Source: Ustilago trichophora
Lineage: Eukaryota > Basidiomycota > Ustilaginomycetes > Ustilaginales > Ustilaginaceae
Assembly: GCA_900323505.1 (NCBI GenBank)
Contig: OOIN01000004.1
Coordinates: 558,001 to 622,000 of the forward strand
Length of the DNA: 64,000 bases
Reading direction: 5' to 3'
The notes beneath the pieces are model-generated. The model was not told the origin of the DNA and did no database searches. It saw nothing but the letters and a program-made list of their open reading frames with translations. This document shows, one piece after another, positions 1 to 9,541 of this stretch (position 1 is its first letter; each line of letters opens with the position of its first letter). The translations under genes and the position numbers were made by a program.

Positions 1-1
1 C

Positions 2-3000
2 GCAGCCAGTCCCGTCGGTATGCCTATCAGTGCTAGCTTGCCAGGAACCCCCAATCAGAGCACATTCGAAGGCTTCAGCGCCTTCCATGATGCCTCGACA
101 GGAATGACTTCAGAATCTTCTACAAGCGCTGAGAAACGCAGACGTTTGGTGCCGAAGCTCAACCTCAAGCCTATCGACCTTGTCAGGAAGACCACGGCCT
201 CGGGCCGCTCCAGTCCTGCCAACTTTACCGGCACAGATTGCGTCTCTTCTCCCGTGCTGCTCTCGCCTACCGCCGTCCTTCCTTCAGGTGCACATCAGCT
301 ACTCAATCCGTCACAGCCCGCGGATCAGGCCCAAGCTAACGAGCCAAGCACCATGACAACCTCTACCAGCTCGGGAGGGTTGCTTGCTGTGCCTGGCACG
401 CCATCAATGAGCCGCATGAACTCATCGCACAGCCTCTCCAGACTCGCAGCCGCCGCAGATCCCACGTCGCGTTCCGTGTCTCCGGCTGCTACCGAAGTGC
501 ACGTCGAGCCTCCAAGACCTTCGCGTTCTCCATCGCCCTGCCCCATCGCGCCTTACATCGCAAGCAATGTCGGACAAATACCACGCGACGTCGCCTCCAG
601 TGCGCCTTCTGCCACTGCAAGCTCTGCCAACGAGGCCGGTGCCAATCCGAAAGGCTCCGAAAGAGCCTTTGCAGACGCTGTTCCCAAGACCTTGGGGCCC
701 TACGAGCTGGTCATCAAAGAGCGCATGATGGGTTGCTATATGGCCGTCTACGTGTGGCGTGGTTGTAAGGACCGAGTGCGCGGCGCTTCTCGATCTCATG
801 TCAAGTCAGGCCTGCTTGCAGGTCGAGTTGGCAACAAGGGTGGTGTGGGCATTTCGCTCAAGCTAGGCACCACCAGGCTGCTCTTTGTCAACGCGCATCT
901 TGCGGCTCATGAGGACAAGGTGGCACTCCGTCTGGCCAATGTTGCCAAGATCAAGGCCGCACTCAAGGTTGACTCGTTCCTGCCAAAGGACGATCCACGA
1001 TCCCGGCTGGAGGACATCACGGAGCAATTCGATCATACTTTCTGGTTTGGCGATCTCAACTTCCGCATCGATATTTCTCGTCAGCATGCTGATTGGCTCA
1101 TGATGAACAAGAAGTATGATCAAGCTCTGGCCTTCGATCAGCTTGGCAAGGTGCTCAAAGACGGCGACGCCTTCAAAGGCTTCAAAGAGGCACCTATCAA
1201 CTTTCCGCCGACTTACAAGTACGATGTGCTCAAGACGCTCAAGGTCAAGAGGAACAAGACGCTGACATCCATTCGAAATGCTGTCGACATTCCGGGTGCC
1301 ACTGCTGCTGCTGCTACCGCGAAAAGTTCAGACCTAGCTGCTACTCCTCTCGGTGAGAGCGTCATTCCAGAAGAGGGCACAATCGGCTCCGAGGCCGTCG
1401 ATGAGTTCACCGGTCAGCTAGGAGATGCCAGTCTGTCTTTCATGGCGACAGGCGAGCCATATTATGACACTCCATCGACGCACGAAGAGCCTCCCTGCGC
1501 TCCGCCCGCTCGAGGCCTCACTTTGAACGCTGCTGAAGCCAAAATCGAAGATCCCGATCGCTCGGATGAAGATCGGTATTCTATTTCGTCTTCATCGGCA
1601 TTCGGCTCTGTGACTTCTTCCTCGGGTTTCGCACACTCCTTCCAGCTGCAAGAGGCCCATTCAGCCCAAGACGAAGACCCAGCACTGGTGCGAGAGCGTG
1701 AACTCGAGCTTCAGCGACAGCGTCAGCTAGCCGAGAACACGAGTGCGGCGCAAGGCCCCCGTTTCTTCTCGCAAGGCGCCGCCATCAAAGCCAAGTTCAA
1801 GCTCATGGACATGGTCCGCAGTGCGACCAACTCGAATCTCAAAGAGAAGCTCGGCGGGGTCGTTTCCTCTGACAACCAACAAGGTGGCAAGAAGAAGTGG
1901 CTCAATGTTCTAACGGACTCGCCGAGAAGAGCAGCGATGCCACCCTCAACGTCCAGCGACAATAATTCGATTGTTGATTCGATCGGCTCGATGCCATCGC
2001 CTGCCGTGGAGCTTTCCACGTCAGTGCCTCATGCTGCTGACGAATCCTCTTACATGGCGGGAAGAAGAGCCAGCCTTTTATCGTCGGAGGGTCACGCGAG
2101 CAGCGCGGGTCATGGTGACATGCCGACATTCCGCAATGTTTGGAACGGTGTTGACGGACACGCCTCGTCGATCGACCAGGAAAGCGTGAGCAGTCTACCC
2201 ACGCCAGTGAGTGCTGGTCCTCGTCGCTCGTCTCTGGCGAAAGCAACTGCCTTGGCAGCAGCCAAAGCACAAAGAGACGCCAAGTACCCACACTTGACGG
2301 GTGCCACTGCAGAGCAGATCGACTTCCTCGAGGCGCAGCCTTACGACACGAGCGCCAAGCAAAGGGTTCCATCATGGTGCGATCGAGTACTTTTCCGCTC
2401 CACTGTCCCGCTCGATCCGGAGGACGAAGACGATTCGGACGGAGCACAGCATCGAAAGGCGGGGGCGCACGAGGCTAGACTAGGCTCGAGGGTCGGCAGC
2501 GCACTCTCCAATGCTCTCATCACGCCGCTGCGTCATGCCGCAGAACGTCGTCACCACCATCACATGCAAACACAACGCAGCACTTCCAGTGGGCTGATTG
2601 CCGCCGTGGCAGGTAGCTCCAGCATTGCATTTGCGCACGACCAGACAGTTCCGGCCGAGGTCAGCCTGGTGGATCCCATGACGCGCAAAGCCAGCGCTGC
2701 ACGAAGAGCGAGGTCCAACAGTGCCGCTACCAATCCTTCACCACCGGCAATGTCCATTCCCAAAGCAGAGACGAGGACGTTGGCCGGCGTTGAGCGGACG
2801 CGTCCTCCGCACCTCTTGCAGCGATTCCTGCATCCTGGTCGCCGTCGCCATCAGGTCAAAGCGCTGAGCCCGAGTTTGACGTTCTCCGATCTCACACATG
2901 AGCCCAACAAAGGCGCGAGCTGGGCGGTCAAGAATAGCAGCGTTGACATGCTGCCGACTTCTGCCAGCTTGGGCTTGGAGTCTGGAAGTGGCCTTGGATT

Positions 3001-3700
3001 AGCAGGACTGGCAGGGCTCGAAACGAAAGCCATCAGTACGGTTGATCTGCCCAGCCAGGTTGAAGAGAGGGACAATCGATTTGGCGGTGCAGCAAAACGA
3101 GTTTCTTCATCCGTGCTTCCATCTGGTGAGGTGCAGGCGAGGGTGGTGATCCCTCCGCGTCAGTCTTCGGCAACATCTTCGCCCGTAGCAGCACGCATGT
3201 TTACCATTTCTCCGACACCTGGTCCGGCTTCATCGGAGCTATCACAGCTACAGCCACCGGCATGCTCAGCTTCGGCATCAGCAGCATCCAAGACCGCATC
3301 TTCAGACACTCCCGCCCTGCCGCCACCTGCACCTTCCCGCAGCGTTCCCCCGATCCCACTCCCACCTCGTCGCACCCACTCCTCCAACCCTCCCACAGAC
3401 CCGTCTCGAGGAGGATGGATGGATAGCCTCTCCTCTCACCTACCCGCCTTTTTCGCCCCTGCCATCTCGGCCCTGCGATCGCACAGACATGCAAGTCAAC
3501 AGCTTGAGCCCACCCAATCTCTCGAGGATCCCAACGTCGAAAAGAATGGCGAAGAAGTGGAAGAAGTGGAGATCGTCGGTCCAAAAAGGGGAAGGATTGA
3601 ATGTCTGCTCTATAAATCTTTGGACGATAGAGAAATGCGCATCTTGGAAGGGAGGAGCGATCATCGACCTGTGATTTTTGTCGGTGCTATCGGTATCTAA
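2..3700 (+). CDS. Inositol polyphosphate 5-phosphatase, 5'-truncated by window edge
   Basis: This enzyme family removes the 5-phosphate from phosphoinositides or soluble inositol phosphates. The frame is open to the left edge, so the true start may lie outside; the first ATG is at 20 (1226 residues from there). Family motifs are visible counting from that ATG: the GNKGG segment near residue 270, FWFGDLNFRID near 340, FPPTYKYD near 395, PSWCDRVLF near 783 and the terminal SDHRPV near 1213. The usual opening of the domain (TWN...QE) is missing and should lie upstream, separated by about 220 Ser/Pro-rich residues. Two further low-complexity insertions of roughly 340 and 400 residues split the catalytic fold. 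The gene converges on eIF3l. The family is certain; the exact subtype (Inp51-53, OCRL or SHIP-like) cannot be told from this fragment. Confidence 0.9.
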   Translation, partial: AASPVGMPISASLPGTPNQSTFEGFSAFHDASTGMTSESSTSAEKRRRLVPKLNLKPIDLVRKTTASGRSSPANFTGTDCVSSPVLLSPTAVLPSGAHQLLNPSQPADQAQANEPSTMTTSTSSGGLLAVPGTPSMSRMNSSHSLSRLAAAADPTSRSVSPAATEVHVEPPRPSRSPSPCPIAPYIASNVGQIPRDVASSAPSATASSANEAGANPKGSERAFADAVPKTLGPYELVIKERMMGCYMAVYVWRGCKDRVRGASRSHVKSGLLAGRVGNKGGVGISLKLGTTRLLFVNAHLAAHEDKVALRLANVAKIKAALKVDSFLPKDDPRSRLEDITEQFDHTFWFGDLNFRIDISRQHADWLMMNKKYDQALAFDQLGKVLKDGDAFKGFKEAPINFPPTYKYDVLKTLKVKRNKTLTSIRNAVDIPGATAAAATAKSSDLAATPLGESVIPEEGTIGSEAVDEFTGQLGDASLSFMATGEPYYDTPSTHEEPPCAPPARGLTLNAAEAKIEDPDRSDEDRYSISSSSAFGSVTSSSGFAHSFQLQEAHSAQDEDPALVRERELELQRQRQLAENTSAAQGPRFFSQGAAIKAKFKLMDMVRSATNSNLKEKLGGVVSSDNQQGGKKKWLNVLTDSPRRAAMPPSTSSDNNSIVDSIGSMPSPAVELSTSVPHAADESSYMAGRRASLLSSEGHASSAGHGDMPTFRNVWNGVDGHASSIDQESVSSLPTPVSAGPRRSSLAKATALAAAKAQRDAKYPHLTGATAEQIDFLEAQPYDTSAKQRVPSWCDRVLFRSTVPLDPEDEDDSDGAQHRKAGAHEARLGSRVGSALSNALITPLRHAAERRHHHHMQTQRSTSSGLIAAVAGSSSIAFAHDQTVPAEVSLVDPMTRKASAARRARSNSAATNPSPPAMSIPKAETRTLAGVERTRPPHLLQRFLHPGRRRHQVKALSPSLTFSDLTHEPNKGASWAVKNSSVDMLPTSASLGLESGSGLGLAGLAGLETKAISTVDLPSQVEERDNRFGGAAKRVSSSVLPSGEVQARVVIPPRQSSATSSPVAARMFTISPTPGPASSELSQLQPPACSASASAASKTASSDTPALPPPAPSRSVPPIPLPPRRTHSSNPPTDPSRGGWMDSLSSHLPAFFAPAISALRSHRHASQQLEPTQSLEDPNVEKNGEEVEEVEIVGPKRGRIECLLYKSLDDREMRILEGRSDHRPVIFVGAIGI

Positions 3701-4268
3701 GCTTGTAGCACATGGAATTTTTTTTTTCTTTTTCTTTTTCTTTTGTCTGCTTTGCTTTGCAATACTACATACCCTGGGCATTCAGAGCGAACGACGGTTG
3801 CACTGACTTGCCCTTTCCTTTTTGTCCAGACGTTGCTTTGGGTTTGTGCACTTGTCTGTGTGTGGTCCAATTTTCTTGGCCGCTTTCTTTGTTTTTTTTT
3901 ACGCCGAGGCTTTTGGCCCGCCTTGAAACCAAGACCATCTCGAAAAAAGCATCCCATCCACACATTGACAGCCTTCTCCTCCGTTCAACTTGAGCTTCAC
4001 TTTGGCTCTTCTGAACTTGGACCAACTGTGTGTATAGAATCAACAAAAGTGTATTTACTATTTTTCAAAAGAGAAACAAAAGGGGAAAGAAGGGCAGGAT
4101 ACAAGAATAGAAAGAGGGAGGGAAAGAGAGATGGTGGTGAGCCAACAAACGTTAGAACGAGGGGTACAAGTTGTGACCAGATGGATCCGAATGGTCTCTT
4201 TTTTGTTCAAGAAACTTGCTTTTTAAATGTGTATATGTGCGTGGTCTAGAAGTTACCCGAGCGCACAT
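3701..4268. other. Convergent 3' spacer
   Basis: This is the spacer between the 5-phosphatase and eIF3l stop codons. It holds a T-rich stretch just after the first stop (3717-3743) and A/G-rich sequence near 4060-4135, as expected for two 3'UTRs. I see no gene in it. Confidence 0.6.
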
Positions 4269-6302
4269 TTAGGCGGTGACCGAGGATTTTGCGTTGCTGC
4301 TTCCCCAAGCACCTGCAGAAGCCTTCTGTGCTGCGCCCTGAGAAGGTCGGTTGTTGTTGTTGTTGTTGCCACCCTTGTTGAAAGCTCCGCTGCTTTTGCT
4401 GGCCCAAGTGTTGGATTTCTGACCGCTCTTCCTGTCCTTTCCATCGCCCTTCTCTGCACCCGCAGCGGCGGCGGCGGCGGCAGCTGCTGCAGCCTCATCC
4501 TGAACCTCCTTGGTAACAATGGGCAAAGCTTTCGACTGAATGTTGTTCAAAACGTCATGCATGCGTGTTCCGTTGCGGAGGAACCAATCGCCATACCTTC
4601 GACCCACGCGCGATTCGGCAATGTGAACCATGTTGGTATCGATGACAAAGTCCAAATCGCTCGTGTTCACCACCTCGCCTTCGAGCAACGATCCCGAAGT
4701 CCACTTCAACGAGCGAGTCGAGTTCTTCATCACCATCATCATCTCGACTAGCTCCTCCTCGTCAATCTCGAGGAAAGAGGCGAGCTTGTCGGTACCCAAA
4801 GTGGTGTAGAGACGCAAGAAGGAGCGTACGTTGGCGTTGGAGAGTTGAGTCCTGACGTCCGAAAGGAAGACGCGGAGCTGGTGCTGGGTGGGGTCGGGGA
4901 AGCTGGTCTTCTCCTTGTACTCTGCAAGGGCTTCCTCGTCGTGGTAAGGGGGAGAGTTGCCAGTAATGAACTTGGGGCAGGCGTAGAGGAAGAGCTCCTC
5001 GAATGCGGCGAGACCCTCGGCACCGGGCTTGGTCATCTTGTTGAACTGGTCGCCGTACTTTTCGCGCATCTGGGTTTGAATGTTTTCGTCGAGGCGGGTA
5101 GGGCAGAGGGCGCAAGCCATAGAGAGGAGGGCGTACATGCGATCGGCGGTCTTGTTGATTTGGTCATACTGGTACGAGCGGGTGTGGTACTGGCGCAGGC
5201 GCATGATGAAGACCAGGATATGGGTGAACGACTTGATGCAGTCGGGGTAGCGGCGGAGCATAAGGTAGGCGAATCCGACGTAGTAGTAGGCAGTAACGTG
5301 GCAGGCGGTGACCCGGTTGATCAAGCCAGACTTTTTGTTGAGCTCAATGTGGTCGAGCATCTTGAGTGCCAGCGTGTAGTCGCCGAGCAGGACGTGAACG
5401 CGGAGGAGGCCGATGATGGAAAAGTAGCCGAGCATGCGGTAGAGAGGCTTGGAGCCGAATTCACCAGCCACCTCATCGGGGTCTTCGCCCTTGCTGGCGG
5501 CTACGAGCTGCTCGGTGATGCGCGACTTCTGGATGAGCGAGTAGAGCACGTTGAGCACCGAGTAGCTGCTCCAGACACCACCGTCCTGGAGGAGTGCAAT
5601 TTCATCATCGCTCTTGTTGGAGGCCTTGTTCCTCCACTGCGAGAAGCTCTGGAACTGGTAGATGAACTCGTCGATAATGTCCCACAACCACTGAGCGGGG
5701 AGTTCAAGCTGAACGGGACCATCGCTGTTGAGGACAAAGTTGAAAAAGTCGCAGTAGTTGTCGTAACTGTGGAATCGGTCCTCACCGTCAGGGCTGAGAC
5801 GCGAGTAGACGTGACGGTACCAAAGCTCACGGTAGAGGGTCAAGAACTTTTGGTCGTCATTAACGAGAGGAGCGATGGTCTCGGCTTCAGGCCACTCAGA
5901 ACGGGCGTAGAACTTGTCGGTGAGTCGGTTCCAGGTACCCTCGTAGGCGTTGCTGATGTCCTGGACGTTGTTGTTCTGGACAGCCTGGTTGAAGAGGACA
6001 ATATATTTTCGGATCTGGTCGGGGACCGCAGCGAGTGCGGCAGCCTGGGCTTGCTGCTGAGCCTGAGCATGGGCAGCGGCAAGAGCAGCAGCCTGTGCTT
6101 CATCGACCTCGGCACCAGCCTCGCCGGCAAAAGGAGCAGAGTAGTCACCTACAACAAGGTCGACATCATCTCCAAGTTCCTCCTCATCATTGAGCTCCTC
6201 CTCGCCGCCGAAGAATTGTCGCTGCTGTTGCTGCTGCTGCTGTTGCTGAGGGTTGAAAGCAGCGCCGTTGGACTGGCCCTGCTGAGATGGGTCGGCAACC
6301 AT
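4269..6302 (-). CDS. eIF3l: Translation initiation factor eIF3 subunit l
   Basis: The product is a 677-residue subunit of the eIF3 complex, which acts in the cytoplasm on 40S subunits during initiation. The core carries the conserved segments of the eIF3l/PAF67 family: IRKYIVLFNQAVQ near residue 90, WLWDIIDEFIYQFQ, LYRMLGYFSIIGLLRVH and the helical YYYVGFAYLMLRRYPDCIKSF region, ending in a PCI-like segment (RLYTTLGTDKLASFLEID). The human subunit is about 560 residues. The extra length here is an N-terminal Gln tract (around 19-27), an Ala/Gln-rich linker and an Ala, Asn and Lys-rich C-terminal tail. The ATG at 6302 has A at -3 and G at +4, a good context. A long antisense frame across this gene is a coding shadow. 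Confidence 0.95.
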   Translation of the reverse strand: MVADPSQQGQSNGAAFNPQQQQQQQQQRQFFGGEEELNDEEELGDDVDLVVGDYSAPFAGEAGAEVDEAQAAALAAAHAQAQQQAQAAALAAVPDQIRKYIVLFNQAVQNNNVQDISNAYEGTWNRLTDKFYARSEWPEAETIAPLVNDDQKFLTLYRELWYRHVYSRLSPDGEDRFHSYDNYCDFFNFVLNSDGPVQLELPAQWLWDIIDEFIYQFQSFSQWRNKASNKSDDEIALLQDGGVWSSYSVLNVLYSLIQKSRITEQLVAASKGEDPDEVAGEFGSKPLYRMLGYFSIIGLLRVHVLLGDYTLALKMLDHIELNKKSGLINRVTACHVTAYYYVGFAYLMLRRYPDCIKSFTHILVFIMRLRQYHTRSYQYDQINKTADRMYALLSMACALCPTRLDENIQTQMREKYGDQFNKMTKPGAEGLAAFEELFLYACPKFITGNSPPYHDEEALAEYKEKTSFPDPTQHQLRVFLSDVRTQLSNANVRSFLRLYTTLGTDKLASFLEIDEEELVEMMMVMKNSTRSLKWTSGSLLEGEVVNTSDLDFVIDTNMVHIAESRVGRRYGDWFLRNGTRMHDVLNNIQSKALPIVTKEVQDEAAAAAAAAAAAGAEKGDGKDRKSGQKSNTWASKSSGAFNKGGNNNNNNRPSQGAAQKASAGAWGSSNAKSSVTA

Positions 6303-7036
6303 GATGTGTGCGTAGATGTGTGTCGGTAATGCAGAGCTTCTTTGGGGATCAAAAGAAGCTTGCTAGGGTGATGAACGTGATGGTGTTCAAAACGGTTCAA
6401 AGGATCGCGGCAAGAAAGTCAAAAGGGTGCAGGCCAGCAACAGCAGCAAACACTACTGTACGTACGAAAATCCTCCAAGTTGCATACGCAGACTCTCGAG
6501 AAGAAGAAGAAGAAAGTCAGACAGAGAAAGGGTGTGTGTGTGCCATCCCAACTACGCCGCGCCAACACGGCAGCGCACAGCGACTCTTGTGATTCTTCCT
6601 TTTCCACCGCTTCACGCTTTTCAGCACGTCGTGTAACATTTTTTTGAATTCTTCAAACAAAGGCAAAGGATCAGTTTCAACTTTTTGTATTTCACTCTAA
6701 TCTGAGGAAAGGAAGAAATACAAAGTTCTCGCGGACAGACTGCCGTGACTACGGTACAGGTCTACAAAATTAACCTGCTTCTGATTTCAAAACCAACCCT
6801 TGCATGTTCTCGTCCGGAAAGAGGCCACGACCTCATTCTCCTTCTCCCAGATGCTGTGATGGCTCAAAGCAGCAGTCTCGCACTTCTTCTTCACATTGCA
6901 CATTGCATCAAGGATCTTTGCCAAGCACGAACAGAGTCTGCATTCCACACATGGTGCTTAGAGTGATCCGACAGGGCACTTTCCTGCATTCCTAGCCACC
7001 TCTCTGTACTGTAAAATACACGACGTTGGTAGAACA
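6303..7036. other. Spacer: eIF3l promoter and 3' end of next gene
   Basis: It separates the eIF3l start from the stop of the Gln/His-rich gene; both are on the minus strand. AG-rich sequence occurs near 6495-6530. No open frame here resembles a gene and no RNA gene was recognised. Confidence 0.5.
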
Positions 7037-9541
7037 TCACTGGTATCCGCGGCTATCAAAGAAAGTACTCTGTGCCTGCTGTTGGTGATGTTGCTGCTGC
7101 GGCTGCTGCTGATGATGGTGCTGTTGCTGTTGTTGTTGCTGCTGTTGATGCGGCTGATGCATCCTCACGCTGCCTCCGTTGACCAGCGGGCTCAGGTGTG
7201 ACTGGTGACGCTGGTCATCCAACAGCCCTGAGCTCGAGGCGCTCAATCCTGTCTGGCCTGGATCTGAAGACAAATAGTTTGAGTTGTGGTGGTGGCTATG
7301 GTGTCCATACTGCTGATGGTGCGAGAGCGCCTGTTGCGTGGCAGTCTGAGCATAGCCGGATTGGCCGAATAGCGAAGGGCCAGGGGCGGCGGTTTGCGAT
7401 GCCCACGCGTTATGTGTCTGATCCTGTTGGTGGGTGGCCTGGTGTGCGTTGTGATGCTGTGCATGCTGTGTATGCTGTGAGTGCTGTTGATGCTGCGTAT
7501 GTTGCGGTTGTTGTGGTTGCGCATGTTGCGTATGCTGCAGATGCTGGCTGTGCGGGGCATGCTGCCGGGATGCTTGCAATGCATCCGACGATGTGGCAGA
7601 CGCAATCGTGCTAGATTCATTGCTGTAGCCAGAGTAGTCTGCGAGCGTCGTTCCACGTCCGCTGTGCGCTGCTTCCAGCCCGGAAGATGAAAGAGAGCTG
7701 CCTTGCTGCGTCTGCAGTGACGAACCGGTCGCGTCATCGTTGCCTCCTGTCCCAAGCATCGAGTTACGCGGGTTCGGTGGTTGGCGGAAGCGCGTCGGTG
7801 TGTCGTCCAGATCCGCCTGATCGGCCTTGCGACGCTGAACACCTTTGATACCTTTGTTGACTCCAGCACCATTTGTACCGCCACCGGTCGAGCCTTTGCG
7901 AGCAGACGAGATACTCATATCTCCCCCTCGCAAGCTTCGATCTGCATCCGCCAACGCTGAAGATGAGCTGCTGGCGCTCAAACCGAGCATGCTGGTGCTA
8001 CGCGCACCATCCATGGTACGTGGCGTACTCTCTCCGGGCTCCTGATGCGCATTGCTGGCACGTGCTTCCTTCTTTCGATGCAAGTTGGCTTCGTCGATTG
8101 CATTGTCAATAATCTGCTGTAGCAGTTGCCGCGCCTTCCAGTGGTCCTCGCAGTCACCCAGCTCGGGATGATCGTTCTCCAGTCGATTGACCGCTGCCTT
8201 GACTCGATCCTCGGGCTGCTTTGCCAGACGCACTTCCTGAAGCAGCCACTCTTGGTACAGCTTACGCCCGGTCTTACGCACACTGAGGTACTGCTCTGGC
8301 CTGATCTCCAGAAACTCTTTGAGAGGCAGTCGGCCCAACGTTGCCATCGATCTCTTGGTCTGGTCCCGATGCGCGCGTCGAGCTGCCTGCATTGTGCGGT
8401 ACTTGATAGATCGCGACTGATGCCCGGGAGGTGGATGCCATGTACGATTAAGCCAAGCCTTCCAGTCGCCAAGCGAAGCCTCTGTGTTGGCCTTGCGTGC
8501 GCTGTCGGTGGTGCCCTGCCCCGCTGTGGAGAGTCGTTTGAGGTTGGACGGAGTTTGGTGGCCAGACGTTGAGACATCGGCTGACATGTCCATGGGATCA
8601 TCTGGAAAGACGGGGCTAGGTAAGCGACTTTTGAGAAGATCGTTGGCATCCTGTGTTGCGTCCGGCTGATGTTGATGGTGTTGCTGCTGTTGCTGATGTG
8701 TTGCGGGCTGCTGCTGGAGGCTTTGCGGCTGAGATTGCAGGTGTTGCTGCTGTTGCTGATGTTGTGGTTGCTGCATTTGCGCCTGCTGCGAAGCAGGTTG
8801 GTGTGTCGCGGTGCGGCCAGTGGCTGCGGACAAGCTGTTGTTCATGGCAGAAGTAGGAGCAGGCGAGGCGCCTCGAAGCGTGCTGCCGAAGGTCCTATCA
8901 AGTGTCGAACTTGCAGAGTCGAGCGTGGTGCGGAAGTTGGTGGAAGAAGGGTTTTGGTAAAATTGACCTTGACGAGTATCTGGACGGCCCGTGTTGCTTG
9001 CTTGAGCTGTTGCTGCGTTATTGGAAGCGAACGAGGTTGAGTTTTGTGTCCCATTCACGCGTGTACGGCTGAGATCGACGGTACTTGTGGCGGGGCTTGC
9101 ATCTGTCCTCGAGCCTTGCGCGCCGAGAGTATTAGCTGCGACTCCCGAACCAAAGGAGGTATTGTTGGTGCGTCCTGTGTTGTCCGTAGCAGCGATCTGC
9201 ATCTGTGACATCTCGATCAGCCGCGATGTCAGCGAAACGAGAGAAGCGAGCTGAGTTCCCATGACGGAAAGCTGATTGGTCACTTGGGCGCTCATGGCAT
9301 TGATAGCTTGGACGACTTCGGCGTTGGAGGGTAGAGAGGACGATTGCGGGGCAATCTGTGATGATGTGATCTGCGGTGTCTGGGATTGTGTTTGCATGTC
9401 CTGCTGTGCTGCATTGCTGAGACGAGGAGCGAGGCGAGGATCAACGGCAGCCGAGAGTCGATTGAGAGGCGGAGAGGGCGACCAGCGAGGATGTGTTGAT
9501 TGAGTGTAGCCATGATAGTCTTGTCTTGAAAGACGCGACAT
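7037..9541 (-). CDS. Gln/His-rich protein of unknown function with one ordered block
   Basis: I do not recognise this gene. The first ATG in the frame is at 9541 (A at -3), giving 834 residues; the frame stays open upstream to 9889 but without an ATG. Most of the protein is low complexity: Gln/His runs in the middle (around residues 250-305) and towards the C-terminus (QHTQH-type repeats, then Gln and His runs). Between roughly residues 355 and 500 lies a compact, charged, Trp-containing region, from DWKAWLNRTWHPPPG through RPEQYLSVRKTGRKLYQEWL to DHWKARQLLQQIIDNAIDEA. It looks mainly helical and is probably the functional part. Basic segments and prion-like flanks would suit a nuclear regulator, but this is only inference. 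It shares a 2.15-kb divergent upstream region with the UbiB-family gene. Confidence 0.75.
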   Translation of the reverse strand: MSRLSRQDYHGYTQSTHPRWSPSPPLNRLSAAVDPRLAPRLSNAAQQDMQTQSQTPQITSSQIAPQSSSLPSNAEVVQAINAMSAQVTNQLSVMGTQLASLVSLTSRLIEMSQMQIAATDNTGRTNNTSFGSGVAANTLGAQGSRTDASPATSTVDLSRTRVNGTQNSTSFASNNAATAQASNTGRPDTRQGQFYQNPSSTNFRTTLDSASSTLDRTFGSTLRGASPAPTSAMNNSLSAATGRTATHQPASQQAQMQQPQHQQQQQHLQSQPQSLQQQPATHQQQQQHHQHQPDATQDANDLLKSRLPSPVFPDDPMDMSADVSTSGHQTPSNLKRLSTAGQGTTDSARKANTEASLGDWKAWLNRTWHPPPGHQSRSIKYRTMQAARRAHRDQTKRSMATLGRLPLKEFLEIRPEQYLSVRKTGRKLYQEWLLQEVRLAKQPEDRVKAAVNRLENDHPELGDCEDHWKARQLLQQIIDNAIDEANLHRKKEARASNAHQEPGESTPRTMDGARSTSMLGLSASSSSSALADADRSLRGGDMSISSARKGSTGGGTNGAGVNKGIKGVQRRKADQADLDDTPTRFRQPPNPRNSMLGTGGNDDATGSSLQTQQGSSLSSSGLEAAHSGRGTTLADYSGYSNESSTIASATSSDALQASRQHAPHSQHLQHTQHAQPQQPQHTQHQQHSQHTQHAQHHNAHQATHQQDQTHNAWASQTAAPGPSLFGQSGYAQTATQQALSHHQQYGHHSHHHNSNYLSSDPGQTGLSASSSGLLDDQRHQSHLSPLVNGGSVRMHQPHQQQQQQQQQHHHQQQPQQQHHQQQAQSTFFDSRGYQ

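Noticed and set aside
4845..6329. 494-residue open frame antisense to eIF3l
   Set aside because: It mirrors the codon bias of eIF3l, has no domain and overlaps a certain gene completely.
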